Part shown: in pieces, positions 22,963 to 34,013 of the stretch
Position numbering within the stretch: position 1 is the stretch's first letter
Layout of the letters: each line of letters starts with the position of its first letter
Origin: Pholiota molesta
Taxonomy: Eukaryota; Basidiomycota; Agaricomycetes; Agaricales; Strophariaceae
Assembly (NCBI GenBank): GCA_014925825.1
Contig: JACGCK010000114.1
Coordinates: forward strand, 1-64,000
Direction of reading: 5' to 3'
Length of the DNA: 64,000 nt
Notes under the pieces: generated by a model
What the model saw: only the letters and a program-made list of their open reading frames with translations
Databases searched by the model: none
Told to the model about the DNA's origin: nothing
Made by a program: the position numbers and the translations under genes

Positions 22963-24115
22963 TCAGTTCTCCTTCACGTCCTCGTCGATCCTGTTCTCGT
23001 CGCCGCTGAGCGTGCTGCTCGACACCGAGAACCCGCGCGCGCGCGCGGACGTCGCCGTCGGCGGCGCCGCGGATCGGCTGCCCGTGCTGGAGGTCGGGCT
23101 GCTCCGCGTGTCCATCTCCGGCCCGAAGTTCATTTTGGCAGGGCGGAGTTGCTGTTGCTGCTGGTGCTGTTGGTGCTGGTGCGCGGAGGACGAACGCGGG
23201 CAGAGGGCACCGGGGGCAGCGCAGGGAGCGGCGCGGTGGGCGGCGGGGCGCGCAGGCCGGGCACGGGTGTGGTCAGGATCCGCCTGAGTGCACGGCGAGG
23301 TCTGCAACGAAAACAAACAGAGCACAGTCAGCTCAAGTCAAAGCGGACCCCAGGCGCCGTGCAACATACCGGGCGGTGGAAGGCGCGGCGGGCGCAGCCG
23401 CGCCTTCAGGCGCGAGGTTCGAGCAGCTGCCACTGCGCATGCGGCCGACCAGGCTGGTCGCCTCGGACGCCACGCCCGCCGTGCTGCTGCGGGTGTGGTA
23501 CCCGCCGCCCGCCGCGGCCGCCGCGTCCCCGCCGAGGCTCCCGCTGCGCGTCCGCGACGACACGGGGAGCGCCATCTGCAGGTGGTACGCGTTGCCCGCG
23601 GCGCGCGCCGGGGAGCGGATCGCGCCCATCGGCGACGTGCCCTGCGTGAGGCTCGAGCGCCGGCGGCGGAGGCGGGGCGCAGGCTGCGGCTGGGCTTGGG
23701 CGCCCGAGTGCGCCTCCATCTGCGGCTGCGACTGGGACTGGGGGTGGTGCCTCAGGGCGGCGGGCTTGCCCAGTCTCGGCGACTGTATAGGGGTCGTCGA
23801 GCCGTCGCGGGTGAGCGCGTGCGGTGTCGGCGTGGCACTCCTCCGCTCCATGTCCTTGTCCTTGCGGGCGAGGGTGAAGTCGGCCATGTCGACGTCCATG
23901 ACGGACTCGTCTGGGAGGGGGATGCCGGGCGAGGAGCGCTGGGAGGGCGAGGGCGGGGCCGAGTCGGACTCGTTCCATCCCTCTGACGTATCTGAGCTGC
24001 ATGTTCCCCTTCGCTGCAGGCGGTGGGGGGCGTGTGGTGCAAGGAGCCCCGAGGAGAAGAAGGGCGAGTACGACGTGAATGCAGATGCAGTGGGGGTTGA
24101 GCTGAAGGTGGCCAT
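22963..24115 (-). CDS. Low-complexity Ser/Pro/Ala-rich protein of unknown function
   Basis: I do not recognise a catalytic domain. Exon 1 (23370-24115) starts MATFSSTPTASAFTSYSPFF and contains disordered Ser/Thr/Pro-rich sequence, an acidic patch (DESVMDVDMADF), and basic stretches (RLRRRRSSL, SSRTRSGSLGGD) that look like kinase target sites. Exon 2 begins at 23301 and reads RRILTTPVPGLRAPPPTAPL. In that frame a stop occurs at 23130-23132 just after a CAG-type trinucleotide tract. Assuming a further 44-nt intron (23152-23195, GTTCGT...CAG), the frame continues to KMNFGPEMDTRSSPTSSTGS and ends NRIDEDVKEN at 22963, 346 residues in total. A repeat-length indel is the alternative. The 3' structure is uncertain. 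Confidence 0.6.
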
Positions 24116-24943
24116 GTTGGCGAAGGGTGGAAAGAATGGTAGTTGAAGAAAAGAATGGAGGAAACTGGAGGGGCGAGTTATGAATACAGTTCCATCCAAC
24201 CAACACGTTGAACCAACTCACCTCGTGCCACCTGGTATTAGTATCGTGGGTATGTGTCGTATGAATTCGTTGGGTTCTTGGGCGCGGGGTCGAAAGAAGA
24301 AGACGAGGTTTATATCGTTGTCGAGAACGTAGCGGTCGCCGGTGGATATGTCGAGTTGGAAAAGGAAGAATTCAAGGAACAGGTTATAATCTTTTTTTCT
24401 CCGCTGGAATTTCAATTTCACGTTCCACTCACGCGATTGGGTGGTCATAACAACGCGTACACAGATCAAGACACATCGGCGCAGACCTCGGAGCCCGGTG
24501 ATCTACCGACCGAAGACGCCGGAGAACGCAACTGAGGTCTACCAAGGCAGACTCGCCTGATGCCCTTGTGAGGCTCGCTACATATGAAGGCCATTTGCCT
24601 CACTGGCATGTACATACGAGGCAGGATAAGCAATTTTCGCGATGAGGCTGTGGGCTAAGTGGGCCTCGAAAGCGAAGACCCAGCCTAGAGGCATTTGCGT
24701 TATTGGCGACGGGCTTTGGCGACACCCGCACCCGTTATTGTCCTCCTGCGACGTCTAGGCGACGGTGCTCTATTCAAACTAGAGCCAACCCAGTCAGAGG
24801 CTCTAGTTTATATTCCGATCTTTACTAATAATGTTGCGTGGCTCTGCGATCCAGACAACTCTTCATTGAAACGCAGAGAGAAAAATTTGCCATAATTTAC
24901 TACATCGATATCTACACTGTCCCATTAAACGGATCATGGTGCA
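24116..24943. other. Spacer between two minus-strand genes
   Basis: Promoter region of the low-complexity gene and 3' flank of the J-protein gene. No gene or repeat recognised. Confidence 0.5.
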
Positions 24944-26359
24944 TTACTGACTGTCTTGGCCCTCCCCACCTGGCTCCAGAGTGGTATCACTAGGTGGCGC
25001 TACTAGTGCGTCCTCCTGCATAATTCCCTCTCGTATCGCGCGCAACGGCGTCGGCTCGGAACCCGTCCCCTCCTCAACATCCTCCACTGACGCGCCCTGC
25101 GGCACCGACCCCATCGGCTCGACCTCCGCAGCCCCCGCCGCCTCTGACGGCAGCGACGACGTCTGCACACCACCCCCCGCTTCAGCGGCCGCGGCCTCAT
25201 GCATCGCCTTCACGCGCCGGCGCACGCCCTCGCGGCGCTCCACGCCCATCTCCGCGCGCTCGCTGCGCACCTGCACGAGCGCGGAGACCGCCTCGCGGTG
25301 GCCCTTGCTCAGGTCGATCAGCGGGAGTTTCAGGCCCCCGGCGGGTGTAGGCGCGGCGCCGGGAGGAATAGGAGCGGAAGCGGAGTCTGCGCCAGACGCC
25401 GGTGTATCTGCCGGGCTCCGAGACGAGGCTACAGCGGGGGTGGGAGCGTCGCTAATGAAGGGAGACAGCAAGGCGGATACGGGCACCATAGGGAACAGCC
25501 CGGCCACTAGCGACTAACGCACAAGGCCAAGGATATCAGCTGCAACCCCACATGGCGCCGAACGACACCCAGAGCAGCGCGAACATCGAAGACACTCACC
25601 AGCACCCCAAACGCCAGGATCAGCCTCTCCTTCCGTCCGCCCTCATCGAAGCCGTCGTCGGGGTACCGCCGCCTTGTATACCCCGTGCCCTCCCCGCTCT
25701 CACCGTGCGTCTGGGCCCGCCCGTGCGCGGCGTAGTACGCGCGCCTTCGCCGCGCGAGCTCGTGCATATAGGGATCGAAGTGCTGCGGCGCGGGCGCGGG
25801 GCGCGCGTTCGGGTGCGGCGAGAGCGTGCGCCCCGCGAGGAAGTCGTACGCGGCCTTGATCGTGCGGAACCGCGTGTGCGCGAGCTCCGCGCTGAGCCCC
25901 GCGGCGTGGTGCGAGTCCGGGTGGTGTGCGCGCACGAGCTCGAAGTCTGCGCGCAAGGTTCAGGGGACGGCAGCAGGGCGGTGGCGGGGATCGATATGTA
26001 ATTTAAAAGGGTGAGGCGTGCGGTACACGGCACAGGCGTCAATGGGTGTCAATTCAGAGCCCGAGGAGCAGAGGCGTACAGCGTGCTTTGATCTGCGCCT
26101 GCGATGCGCTCAGGGGGAGGTGGAAGATCTGGTACGGCGTCGGGTTGGGGTGCTTCGGATACGGATATGGGTTCTTCGGACGGGGCGGGGCCTCCTTCTC
26201 CCTGCCTACCGCGTCGTCCATTGTCGCAGACGAAAGCGTCGCATAGGCGGCGCGAGCGGTGCCCGGGTGTCGTGTTAGACTGTGTCTGGGCAAGCTGAGA
26301 TGGGTTTGGAAGAGACAGTGGGTATGCGAAGGCAGTCGCTGGCGAGCGTGGTGGTGCAT
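24944..26359 (-). CDS. Membrane-anchored J-domain protein, probably mitochondrial
   Basis: J-proteins stimulate Hsp70 ATPase activity. Exons 26080-26359, 25600-25946 and 24944-25513 give 398 residues. The N-terminus is rich in Arg/His/Ser and lacks acidic residues for its first 40 or so positions, resembling a mitochondrial presequence. The J-domain follows: TPYQIFHLPLSASQAQIKAR, then YFELVRAHHPDS with the essential HPD, then FRTIKAAYDFLAGR. The HPD helix is split by intron 1 within the Tyr codon (T|AC). One hydrophobic segment (LILAFGVLSLVAGLFPMV) spans intron 2 and would anchor the protein. The C-terminal 150 residues are Ala/Pro-rich and charged, without a known domain. The gene lies between the two duplicated F-box segments. 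Confidence 0.85.
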
Positions 26360-26498
26360 GGAGTTTATTGCCAGAATATGGGTCCGTCAGTGGGCTATCG
26401 TCCGCTCGTTATGAGTTATAGCCGTTGTGGTTGTGGTGAACGATGTCAAACCTCGAACTTCGAGTCCGCGAGATCACGCGCACGGGCCAAGCCGAATT
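26360..26498. other. Short spacer upstream of J-protein gene
   Basis: Promoter side of the J-protein; it abuts segmental duplication copy B. Nothing else seen. Confidence 0.4.
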
Positions 26499-26759
26499 AA
26501 TGTCTGACTCTCAGGATCGCGTCAAGATCGCCTGGCACGCTACACCGTGACGCCAGCTACACACCATCTACAAGTGCACAACCTTGCCCAACCTTTTCAT
26601 AATCATGGCCTGATAGCTGTATCCATTATTGATTGACAAAAATACATTCAGATATTCCAGTGTGCTCCTCAGTATAATTTTCCGTAGTATACATACAACA
26701 AAGCTGTAGGTATTCGAATTCAGGAATCCAGTTCTAAAATCTTCACAAAACTCGCAAAA

Positions 26760-28580
26760 TTAACTTTGACACGCCCGAACAATATCGGGTATATTCCTCT
26801 TCACAAGCCCGACCCGCGGATCGATATGCTGCCAACCCGTCCTCGGTGGCTTACTGCTCGCAAAATCCAACGTCAACGGCCCATCCTCCACATACTCCGC
26901 AAGCAACGCCGGCAAGTCACGCTCCGCCGGGTGCACGAGCACCGCCTGGAACTCCCGCAGCGCCTCGATGCCGCCGCCGCCATCCACCGCATCCGGACGA
27001 CGCCTGCTCGCACCCATCCGCCGCTGCAGGAAAGCCAGGACGTCGCGGTCGCTGCATTGCGCCTGCTTCAGCCGCAGCGCCTGCAGCCGCGGACAATACG
27101 TGGGGCCACTGCCGAACGGCGCCAACAGGTCCAGGAATACCTTCCCGATGCTGAACGATTTGGGTAGATGTGGGTTTCGCGCCTTTGGTGCTGCGGGGGA
27201 GTATTCATCAGTAAAATGTGTCAAATTTGGGACAAGGGCGAGGACGGTGGTGAGGTCGGCGAGGGTGTAGTAGCTGAGATTCGTGATCAGATGCTGTAAC
27301 TGGCCGTGGGTCCGCGTGAGGAGAGTTATCAACGGGGATGGTCGCCGGTTCGCAGGGCGTTCGGTCGAGTGATAGGATACTCCGCGAAGCGCGGACAGGT
27401 CGGTAAACCATTCGAAGAGGGTTGAGAGTGACTGACATGACTCGACGACGCTCAGCGACTTGAGATATGGAAGGGATATCACGCCGGATGGGCTGGTCGC
27501 ATCGGGGCGATCGAAAATCTGCAAGGAACAGTGAACGAGTCTCCTGCATCTGCTAAAGATGAAAAAAGCATCCTCGATAGAGGAGAAATTTCTGCTCAGT
27601 GAAGAATTATAAGACATCTTATTGTCCAATGTAAGGTATGACAGGTTTGACCAAAAGTTGCTGGACACGCTGTTCGGACGGAAAGGAATTGAGGTGATGT
27701 CAAGGCTGGACAGCGAGATTGAATTTAAAAACACGCTGGACGACCATCTCCGCCTATCTTCTATAGACAGGCTGGAAGAGAAGGAGAGTCGAAGATGCTT
27801 CAGCAGAGGGACAGATGTTTTGTGTATAGCCGCGATCTGGTCAAAGAATTTTCCAGGGGTGATGTACAATACCAAGGCGTTCCAGCGATGTGAGACAGAT
27901 AGGATGATATCAAGATAAGATTGAATGAGGTGGGCTATATTGATACGATTGGCGTTGTGCACTTCAGCTCCGACATTACAGATGAAAGAGAGGGAAAGCG
28001 GGCACGCTCCAGAACGCTGGATCCAGTCCTTGACCGCGGCTTGATGTTTCTTGAGCTTCTCCTGATCGCATTCAATCAACCTCCTGGCCTCCTCGTTGGT
28101 ATGCGGCGGCTGTGTCAAAGGGGCTGGATACGGAATATGGAGGGAAGCCCATAGACTCGGCGTGCTGTACACCACAGACCGCCAACGTCGGCACACGCGG
28201 CCCAACAAAAGGGGGGCCTCTTTAGGGCTCATGACTGCATTACGCAGAACTGGGAGACAGGCCAGGAAGACCTCTCGCAACATATCATCAGGGAAGCAGT
28301 GGAAGGTGGCAAGCAAACGGGTGTGTTGCTGTATCTCGTCGTCCAGACTGTCCCGCTCCTGTTTTAGAGGTTCCATTATGCGCTCCATCTCGGTTATCTT
28401 CTCGTTCAGCTCCAATAGCCTTCTCTTTGGCTCGACCAGGAGAGTATTGATCTGCTCTCTGTCGAGCGAGGAAGGCACATAGTTCGTGTGAAGTTCGTTT
28501 GTGAATGGGGTGGCGAATGCTGGCTGAAGGCGTCGGATTTACATCAGCTAGGAAATGATGACGCCAATGAAGCTTACCAT
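26760..28580 (-). CDS. Coiled-coil/F-box protein, paralogue B
   Basis: Probable SCF substrate adaptor, closely related to paralogue A. The spliced model is an ATG-only exon (28578-28580), a 54-nt intron (28524-28577, GTAAGC...CTTCAG, with an in-frame TAG if retained), then 26760-28523: 588 residues. Coiled coil EPKRRLLELNEKITEMERIM; F-box-like FPDDMLREVFLACLP; GRVCRRWRSVVYSTPSLWASL; leucine-rich C-terminus with LVPNLTHFTDE and YCPRLQALRL. The last exon extends slightly past the end of paralogue A (NIPDIVRACQS). No lesion is visible, so both copies could be functional. Confidence 0.9.
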
Positions 28581-28866
28581 ACGAGTTATGCAAGTTCAAC
28601 CAACAGAAAGAAGCGTTGACCGAGGCGTTCTTGGTAGAAGTTGGGCAGAAGTAGTAGGCTGGCGCTGAGCGGTGGCATTATCAGTGACGACGCCCGAAAA
28701 TCGGTCAGATTGTGGTTCACCCAGATGGAAAGTTGATCGACTATCATCAACTGATTGATCGAATATCTGGAGTCTGCCTACGGGAGACAGATTGTTGAGT
28801 CGGTCCGTCGGTTAACAAAATAGCTGCTTCCTATTTCCTCATGGCTCTAAAGTAACAATACGCACT

Positions 28867-28940
28867 GGCCGACTAGCTCAGCTGGTTAGAGCGTCGTGCT
28901 AATAACGCGAAGGTCTTGGGTTCGATCCCCACGTTGGCCA
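28867..28940 (+). tRNA. tRNA-Ile(AAU): tRNA-Ile(AAU), copy 3
   Basis: Identical to copies 1 and 2 over all 74 nt. Divergent from F-box paralogue B. Confidence 0.95.
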
Positions 28941-28973
28941 TACCACTCGAGCGAACCGTTGTCCGCAGTAGAA

Positions 28974-28983
28974 TTTTTTTTTT
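28974..28983 (+). terminator. Pol III T-run after tRNA-Ile copy 3
   Basis: Run of ten T, 33 nt after the tRNA 3' end. Confidence 0.55.
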
Positions 28984-30125
28984 AGTCCGATGTACTTCAG
29001 AACTTTCACTTGTTGTCTGTTGGTAGTATCTGCCGTCGGGCGCTCATATCATTATTGATATATCAATAATTACAACTATACATATGCCCTCACCTTAGCT
29101 GATCAAGGCCCTGGAAACTGCGATCATCGAATCAAACGTCGCCGAGTGCTGTTCATCTCTTGAGATTCTAGGGGCAAACCTATGGCGGAATTATGCAGCC
29201 CTCGTAGGAGTTAAGAAGAGCTGCAATCTATCAATTTCCCAACATGCTGTCTCAGCGAGATCCAACGGCAACGTAGATGGAATAGAGAACAGACATGATC
29301 TCTCACTTCCTTTATTATTGGCGTCCCCAAAATTTACTTCGATAACTACTATAATTCCTTGCCCATAAGTTCCGAGGCACTGCGTATCTCTTTATTATCC
29401 CCCACCTCAGGGAAGTGCTCTGAGTCAAGCCCGGTCTATTATGGAATCTCAAATATTAAATGCTTTTATTATCCCTATGGAAGCGACCAAGGTACGTCGC
29501 TACAAACGAGCCATCGTCAAAGAAATTGACAATCTCACGGAAATGCCCAGTACGCAACAGTTGCGTCGATTTGTCTGATTATGTGGGATATGGCATTGAC
29601 ATTGGACGAGGAGGTGGGCGATATATTCTCCGCAACAATTATAACTATATTAATCTATGCTTCTGCCAGTTATCGAAAATCTGGCTGGCTCAGAGGTCTA
29701 CAGCAACTATCTTATTTTTCATCGTAAGTTGCGCGCAAAACGCCAGAAAATCTTCCCTGAGCCAATAAATCCATAGAACCGTTATATGCCACCTGCTGTG
29801 CTGGTTTTGGATTTGTACTGTGAGTCTGAATTCCTGATCCTACAGCACCTCGTTCATACCGTGACGCGGTCTCCTTTCCAGCCCAATTCGTGTCATCGCC
29901 CTCAGAACAAGTTAGCGACCCTCTTATTTTGAACTTGATTTATCTTACTGACATAGCTCCCAGTTGTAAGAACCAAACCTTTCCTTGAACCTTTCATTTT
30001 CCGGGTAGCTTGAAAAATTTTCACCCGGCTAGCTGCAAAGATTATCAACTATCCTCGTCGATACTGGCTATCGCCTCAACTGCAGTGGTCGAATGTAGGT
30101 GTCTTGATACACATACATTTTTACC
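28984..30125. other. Spacer / unresolved 5' part of DUF6533-like gene
   Basis: No confident exon could be read. The N-terminal exons of the membrane protein gene downstream probably start in the last 300-400 nt, for example around an ATG at 29786, but I could not connect them. Confidence 0.4.
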
Positions 30126-30129
30126 GTCC

Positions 30130-31244
30130 CTGAATGTGTCGACGCAGACATTATCCTCATGCGAACCCATGCGTTGTATCAAAACAAGAAATTGCTTATC
30201 CTCCTCTCGTCTTGGTGCTTCGTGAGTCGATTCATACATGGAATACACACCACTCAATGTCATTCGTAATATAGATGACCATAGGTTACATGCTGGTGTG
30301 CTTCATGGTTGTATTCAAAGAAGAAACATGTAGGCGAACCTTCTCCCTGCGCCAGCCCCTAATTTCTAGCTCACAAGTGTTAATGCAGTCGGTCCAGCCG
30401 CAGCGATAACGATTGGCCTATCTGGGTGTATAGCAAACTCTCAAAATGGCCAGTCTCGCCAAAGTATACTAGCGAGCTTCTGGGTTCCTTTTTCTCATAT
30501 GAAACAGGTAAGTAAATCTGTAAAGAAGCATACCAATTTTAATCTAAGCTACATGATAAACCCTGTGTATGCCAGTGATATTTATCCTTACCCTTGCCAA
30601 ATCATTCCAGAGATGTACGTGTCTCGATTTTATTCTCGTTCCATCAGTGCGATTCATGCTAAATCATCCTTGCAGACAAACTTGCATATAAATTTCCAAC
30701 GTACAGTTATTCGACTCCAAACCTGCTTCAAGTTCTTGTTCGCGACGGTAAGCAGATGTCTTCAATAGGTGATCTTTATTTTAAACAATTCAATCATCAA
30801 TAAAGGCATCCTCTATTACCTTGGTGAGCAAATACAAACTCTGCGGATGATCGTAATCCTTCAGTTTCTCTGACCGACTTTTCTATTGCATGTGCGGTTA
30901 TCATGTGTGAGTACATACTTCATTTATCGATCCACAATACCAAAACCCCGCTAATCTCTCTGAATCATATAGCCGTCTCCCTCTGCAATTTATTGATGTG
31001 GGCCTTGTACCCCGGAGCGTCCTATCTTGCAGTTGGCCTTCTCAAGAGCCTTCAAGCTGTCATCTGCTCTAGGTTCGGCCGTCGCATTCACTCACTCAAT
31101 CAACTGTGAATTGATTAACACGCGTGCAGGTTATCATTAAATTTGCGAAGGCCAGCGGAGAATATGTGGACGGCTCCTGATGAGATGACGGACCACTTCG
31201 CACTGCAGGTTCTTCCAAAGACGATGGATTCCGAGATTGCTTGA
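30130..31244 (+). CDS. DUF6533-like multi-pass membrane protein (5' end unresolved)
   Basis: Orphan seven-TM family abundant in Agaricomycetes; function unknown. The exons run in the family's order. VDADIILMRTHALYQNKK is the conserved RTxALY helix. AAAITIGLSGCIAN and ILASFWVPF come next, then STPNLLQVLVRD joined to GILYYL (the RDG-LYY helix), AVSLCNLLMWALYPGASYLA, and GLLKSLQAVICSR spliced to LSLNLRRPAEN. The last intron splits an Arg codon (AG|G). The final exon ends with TGA at 31242-31244. Start and first exons are unresolved, and I cannot exclude that the gene is partly decayed. Confidence 0.55.
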
Positions 31245-31404
31245 ATAAACTCGTAGTACCCAAAGTAATCGTCTAGTTCATAAAGGAGCCAAAACGGATG
31301 TACATACCAGAAGGACATCTAGAGGAGTCCAATGAAATATATGTACATGATCTAGTTATTACACCTCTTCCAGTCCCTGCCTTCTATCCGTACGCACCCA
31401 ATGA

Positions 31405-32830
31405 TCAAACCTCCACAAATGCGCGATACAGCACAAACTGCTCTTCCCCCGTATTCGTAAACTTGACATCCGTCCCCGCGCCAATAAAAACAACATCACC
31501 CACCCCAAGCCCCACCTTCTCCTCGCCCGCCTCCATCCAGCTGACGTCCCCCTCCCCTTCCGTCACGATCGCCAGACTCGGCCCCCGGCGGCGCGCATGC
31601 GACTCCGTGCCGCGCTGGTACAGCTTCACCCGCAGCACGCTGAACTCGGGGATCGGGGGGTCGTACAAGAGCGACGGCGAGGCGGAGTAGAAGGACTTGG
31701 GGCGGACGACGTGCGTGCTGGGCTCCGCCGCGGTGTACGTGAGCCCCGCGACGAGCACGGGGATGTCGCGCAGCTTCGGGGTGAGGCCCGCGCGGATGAC
31801 GTTGTCCGAGTTGGCCATGCATTCGATGCATTCTGCGACGCGTTAGGGTCGTAGACGCGACACAGGGAATGAGACGCGCACCTCCGTAGATGTAGGCGTG
31901 GGGTTCGCCGGCGCCGAGGAAGATCGCGTCCCCAGGGCTGAGATGCAGGTAGTTGAGCACGAAGACACAGAAGATGCCGATGTCGTTCGGGAACTGCTCG
32001 TTCAACCTGAACACCAGCTTGACGATGTCGCCGTCTTCGCGCCCGTGCGTCTCCCCAGCTCTATAGCGTGCAATCAGCTGTTCCACCGCGGCCTGTATTT
32101 TATCTTGATCGGCCCTCATCAGCGAGCCAAAAAGCTCCTTCAGCGCCTCCTTTTCGTCGGGCCCTTCCTGGGTTGGCGATTCAGCCTTGGAGAGGAACTT
32201 TTCTACGATATCGGGAGATATGAGCGCCCGTAGCTCGGGGGTGTCGTGTAACGCTGCAGCAATTTCGGGGAGAGGTCGGAATCCACACAGCGCGTCGAAC
32301 GGCGTTATCGCGAGTGCCATTTCAGGCTTATGGTTGGGATCTATCAGATTTCAGCCCCAGCATTTCTGCAAATGAGTAGTGTCCACCACTTACCTTTGTA
32401 GATATCCGGGTGCTCTGCATGCAACCGCTCCGCCGTCTGCTTGTCCGGATGCGTTTGTATGCTCAAAGCCTTCTCAATCGAGAGCACTTTGAACAAAAAC
32501 GGCAGGTTCCCGTTCCCCGCATCGAACTTGTCGATGATCTCCTTCCCGATGAGCTCTGGGTGGCTGGCTAGGTATTCGGACAGCACCTGCCCTGACGAGC
32601 GAACGCGCGAGGGCGACTTCGGGTGCGTGCCCATCCATAGCTGTGGGGGATCTCAGAAACAGCTCATCGTCGGCGCGAAGCTACGTGCCTCTGCGTAGGG
32701 CGCTGCCTCATCGATCGCGAAGCCTGGAAGCTGCGATGATGCAGCGAATTGGGCGACCTTGGAGGTTTTGCCGGTTTTGCCCCAGTCGTATTGCTGGGTC
32801 GTCGGAATGATTTTGAATACGGCGGCCATT
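31405..32830 (-). CDS. PMI40: Mannose-6-phosphate isomerase (type I)
   Basis: Zinc enzyme interconverting fructose-6-P and mannose-6-P, the entry to GDP-mannose for glycosylation and cell-wall mannan; cytosolic. Four exons give about 430 residues, as in fungal orthologues. It starts MAAVFKIIPTTQQYDWGKTG. Metal and substrate motifs: SIQTHPDK (Gln and His ligands), DPNHKPEMALA (Glu ligand), LSPGDAIFLGAGEPHAYIYG (His ligand) and the type I signature region NVIRAGLTPKLRD. The C-terminal cupin half ends VGDVVFIGAGTDVKFTNTGE. Complete and apparently intact; housekeeping. Confidence 0.95.
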
Positions 32831-33053
32831 GTGGTGGTGGTAGCAGAATAAGGGGCTGATGAGAAGCATGACGCAGCCGACGAATCAGCAAACGTTCGAC
32901 GTCGAACGGAGCATTGTCGGTGTTTCTCGCCAACGGACTCAGAACGACTTTGAATGTTGTACATAAAAGCCATTCGCAGCCGTAAAGTCAGGCGCCTACG
33001 ACAATGTTCTTCAAAGTTCAAAATTTCAAAGCTGCAGACATTTGATGCGTCTC
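32831..33053. other. Spacer upstream of PMI
   Basis: Promoter side of the mannose-6-phosphate isomerase gene; nothing specific seen. Confidence 0.4.
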
Positions 33054-33410
33054 CATCGCCAAAAAAGCGCCCTCTACACTAGCTGAAGGAATCCTATACG
33101 TTCCGCTAAGGTCCCATATACTGGTCAAAAAGCGTAGGGTAATGGAGGCTTTGTTGCAATGTCATAAAAAACCATAAAATGCTCGGAACACTTCTGACGT
33201 TTGCAAGGCAATTCTATAATAGAATCCATTAGAATGTAAGTGATCATTACAAAGGTTTGTTGAGCTGGAATCCTACGCGAGGAATTTGAGAGTTACAAGT
33301 CTTTGGAAATTTTGCGAAAGCTTTACAAACGAATTCCATTGTATTTGTATTCTCTGTCTTGTAGCCGTACAATCCCATGCAACGCTGTAAAATTGGATGA
33401 AATGTGTGAA
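33054..33410 (-). repeat. Dispersed repeat, copy 1 (inverted relative to 45510-45870)
   Basis: Roughly 360 bp that aligns along its length with the reverse complement of 45510-45870. It starts at CATCGCCAAAAAAG and ends at the complement of TTCACACATTTCATCCA. A shared open frame on the minus strand here ends QIPRVGFQLNKPL-stop. No terminal repeats or target duplication could be defined. Confidence 0.75.
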
Positions 33411-34013
33411 ATACAGTCTGTAAAAGCCATTCAAATAACTTATGAAGACATCTATGGTAGCTGTAATCCCAGGAAATATTCCAACCCAATTGAAATTTAA
33501 TAGAAATTATCTCCTAAGTTTGTGGTACTTTGAAAACATTTGTATTCGAGTTGTAACTACCCTCATCGTTATGGTAATGAAATAATTCTATTAACCTTGT
33601 ATGGGTACACAATATTTCTGAGACTTCAGAATCTATCAGAATGCAATAAGAATGGGTATAATGACCGTAGCTACATTGCAAGGTGGTTAAAAGTTTCTAT
33701 CACGGTTTTCGCATACTTATACTTGGGCTGAAATCCATTATGTATGGGTTATATCTAGGCGAACGTACGTATCAAAACTGCTTTTTGCTGATGTCGAATT
33801 TGAACATTTGAACCGTATGCCAGTGTATAGTTTATATATGAGTATCAAAATTTACATGAAGTTATGCCGTTCAAAAATCTGTATTCAGCTCTTCAGCTTC
33901 AGAAAGGTATCGTCACTTGGTTGTATTAGTACAGTAACCTCGTCCCCTGGGTACCCACGCGTCCAGGAGCGCAAAGACGTGCATATTGCCCTTAATTCAG
34001 TTTATCCCAATTC
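33411..34013. other. AT-rich spacer
   Basis: No gene or recognisable repeat beyond the element next to it. Confidence 0.45.

Larger units (their letters stand above)
26499..28940. repeat. Segmental duplication copy B (F-box gene plus tRNA-Ile)
   Basis: Direct-orientation counterpart of 18191-21838. It lacks the foldback element: the matching site near 26717 reads TTCGAATTCAGGAATCC, against GCGAAAT-element-AAATCAGGAATCC in copy A. Confidence 0.8.

Noticed and set aside
23376..24146. Long plus-strand frames over the low-complexity gene
   Set aside because: Product of high GC at third codon positions; the minus strand has the better start, splice sites and composition.
31496..32320. 274-codon minus-strand frame continuing past the PMI exon
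   Set aside because: Its second half is Arg/His/Ala-rich read-through of an intron and the next exon in the wrong frame; splicing gives the conserved PMI sequence.
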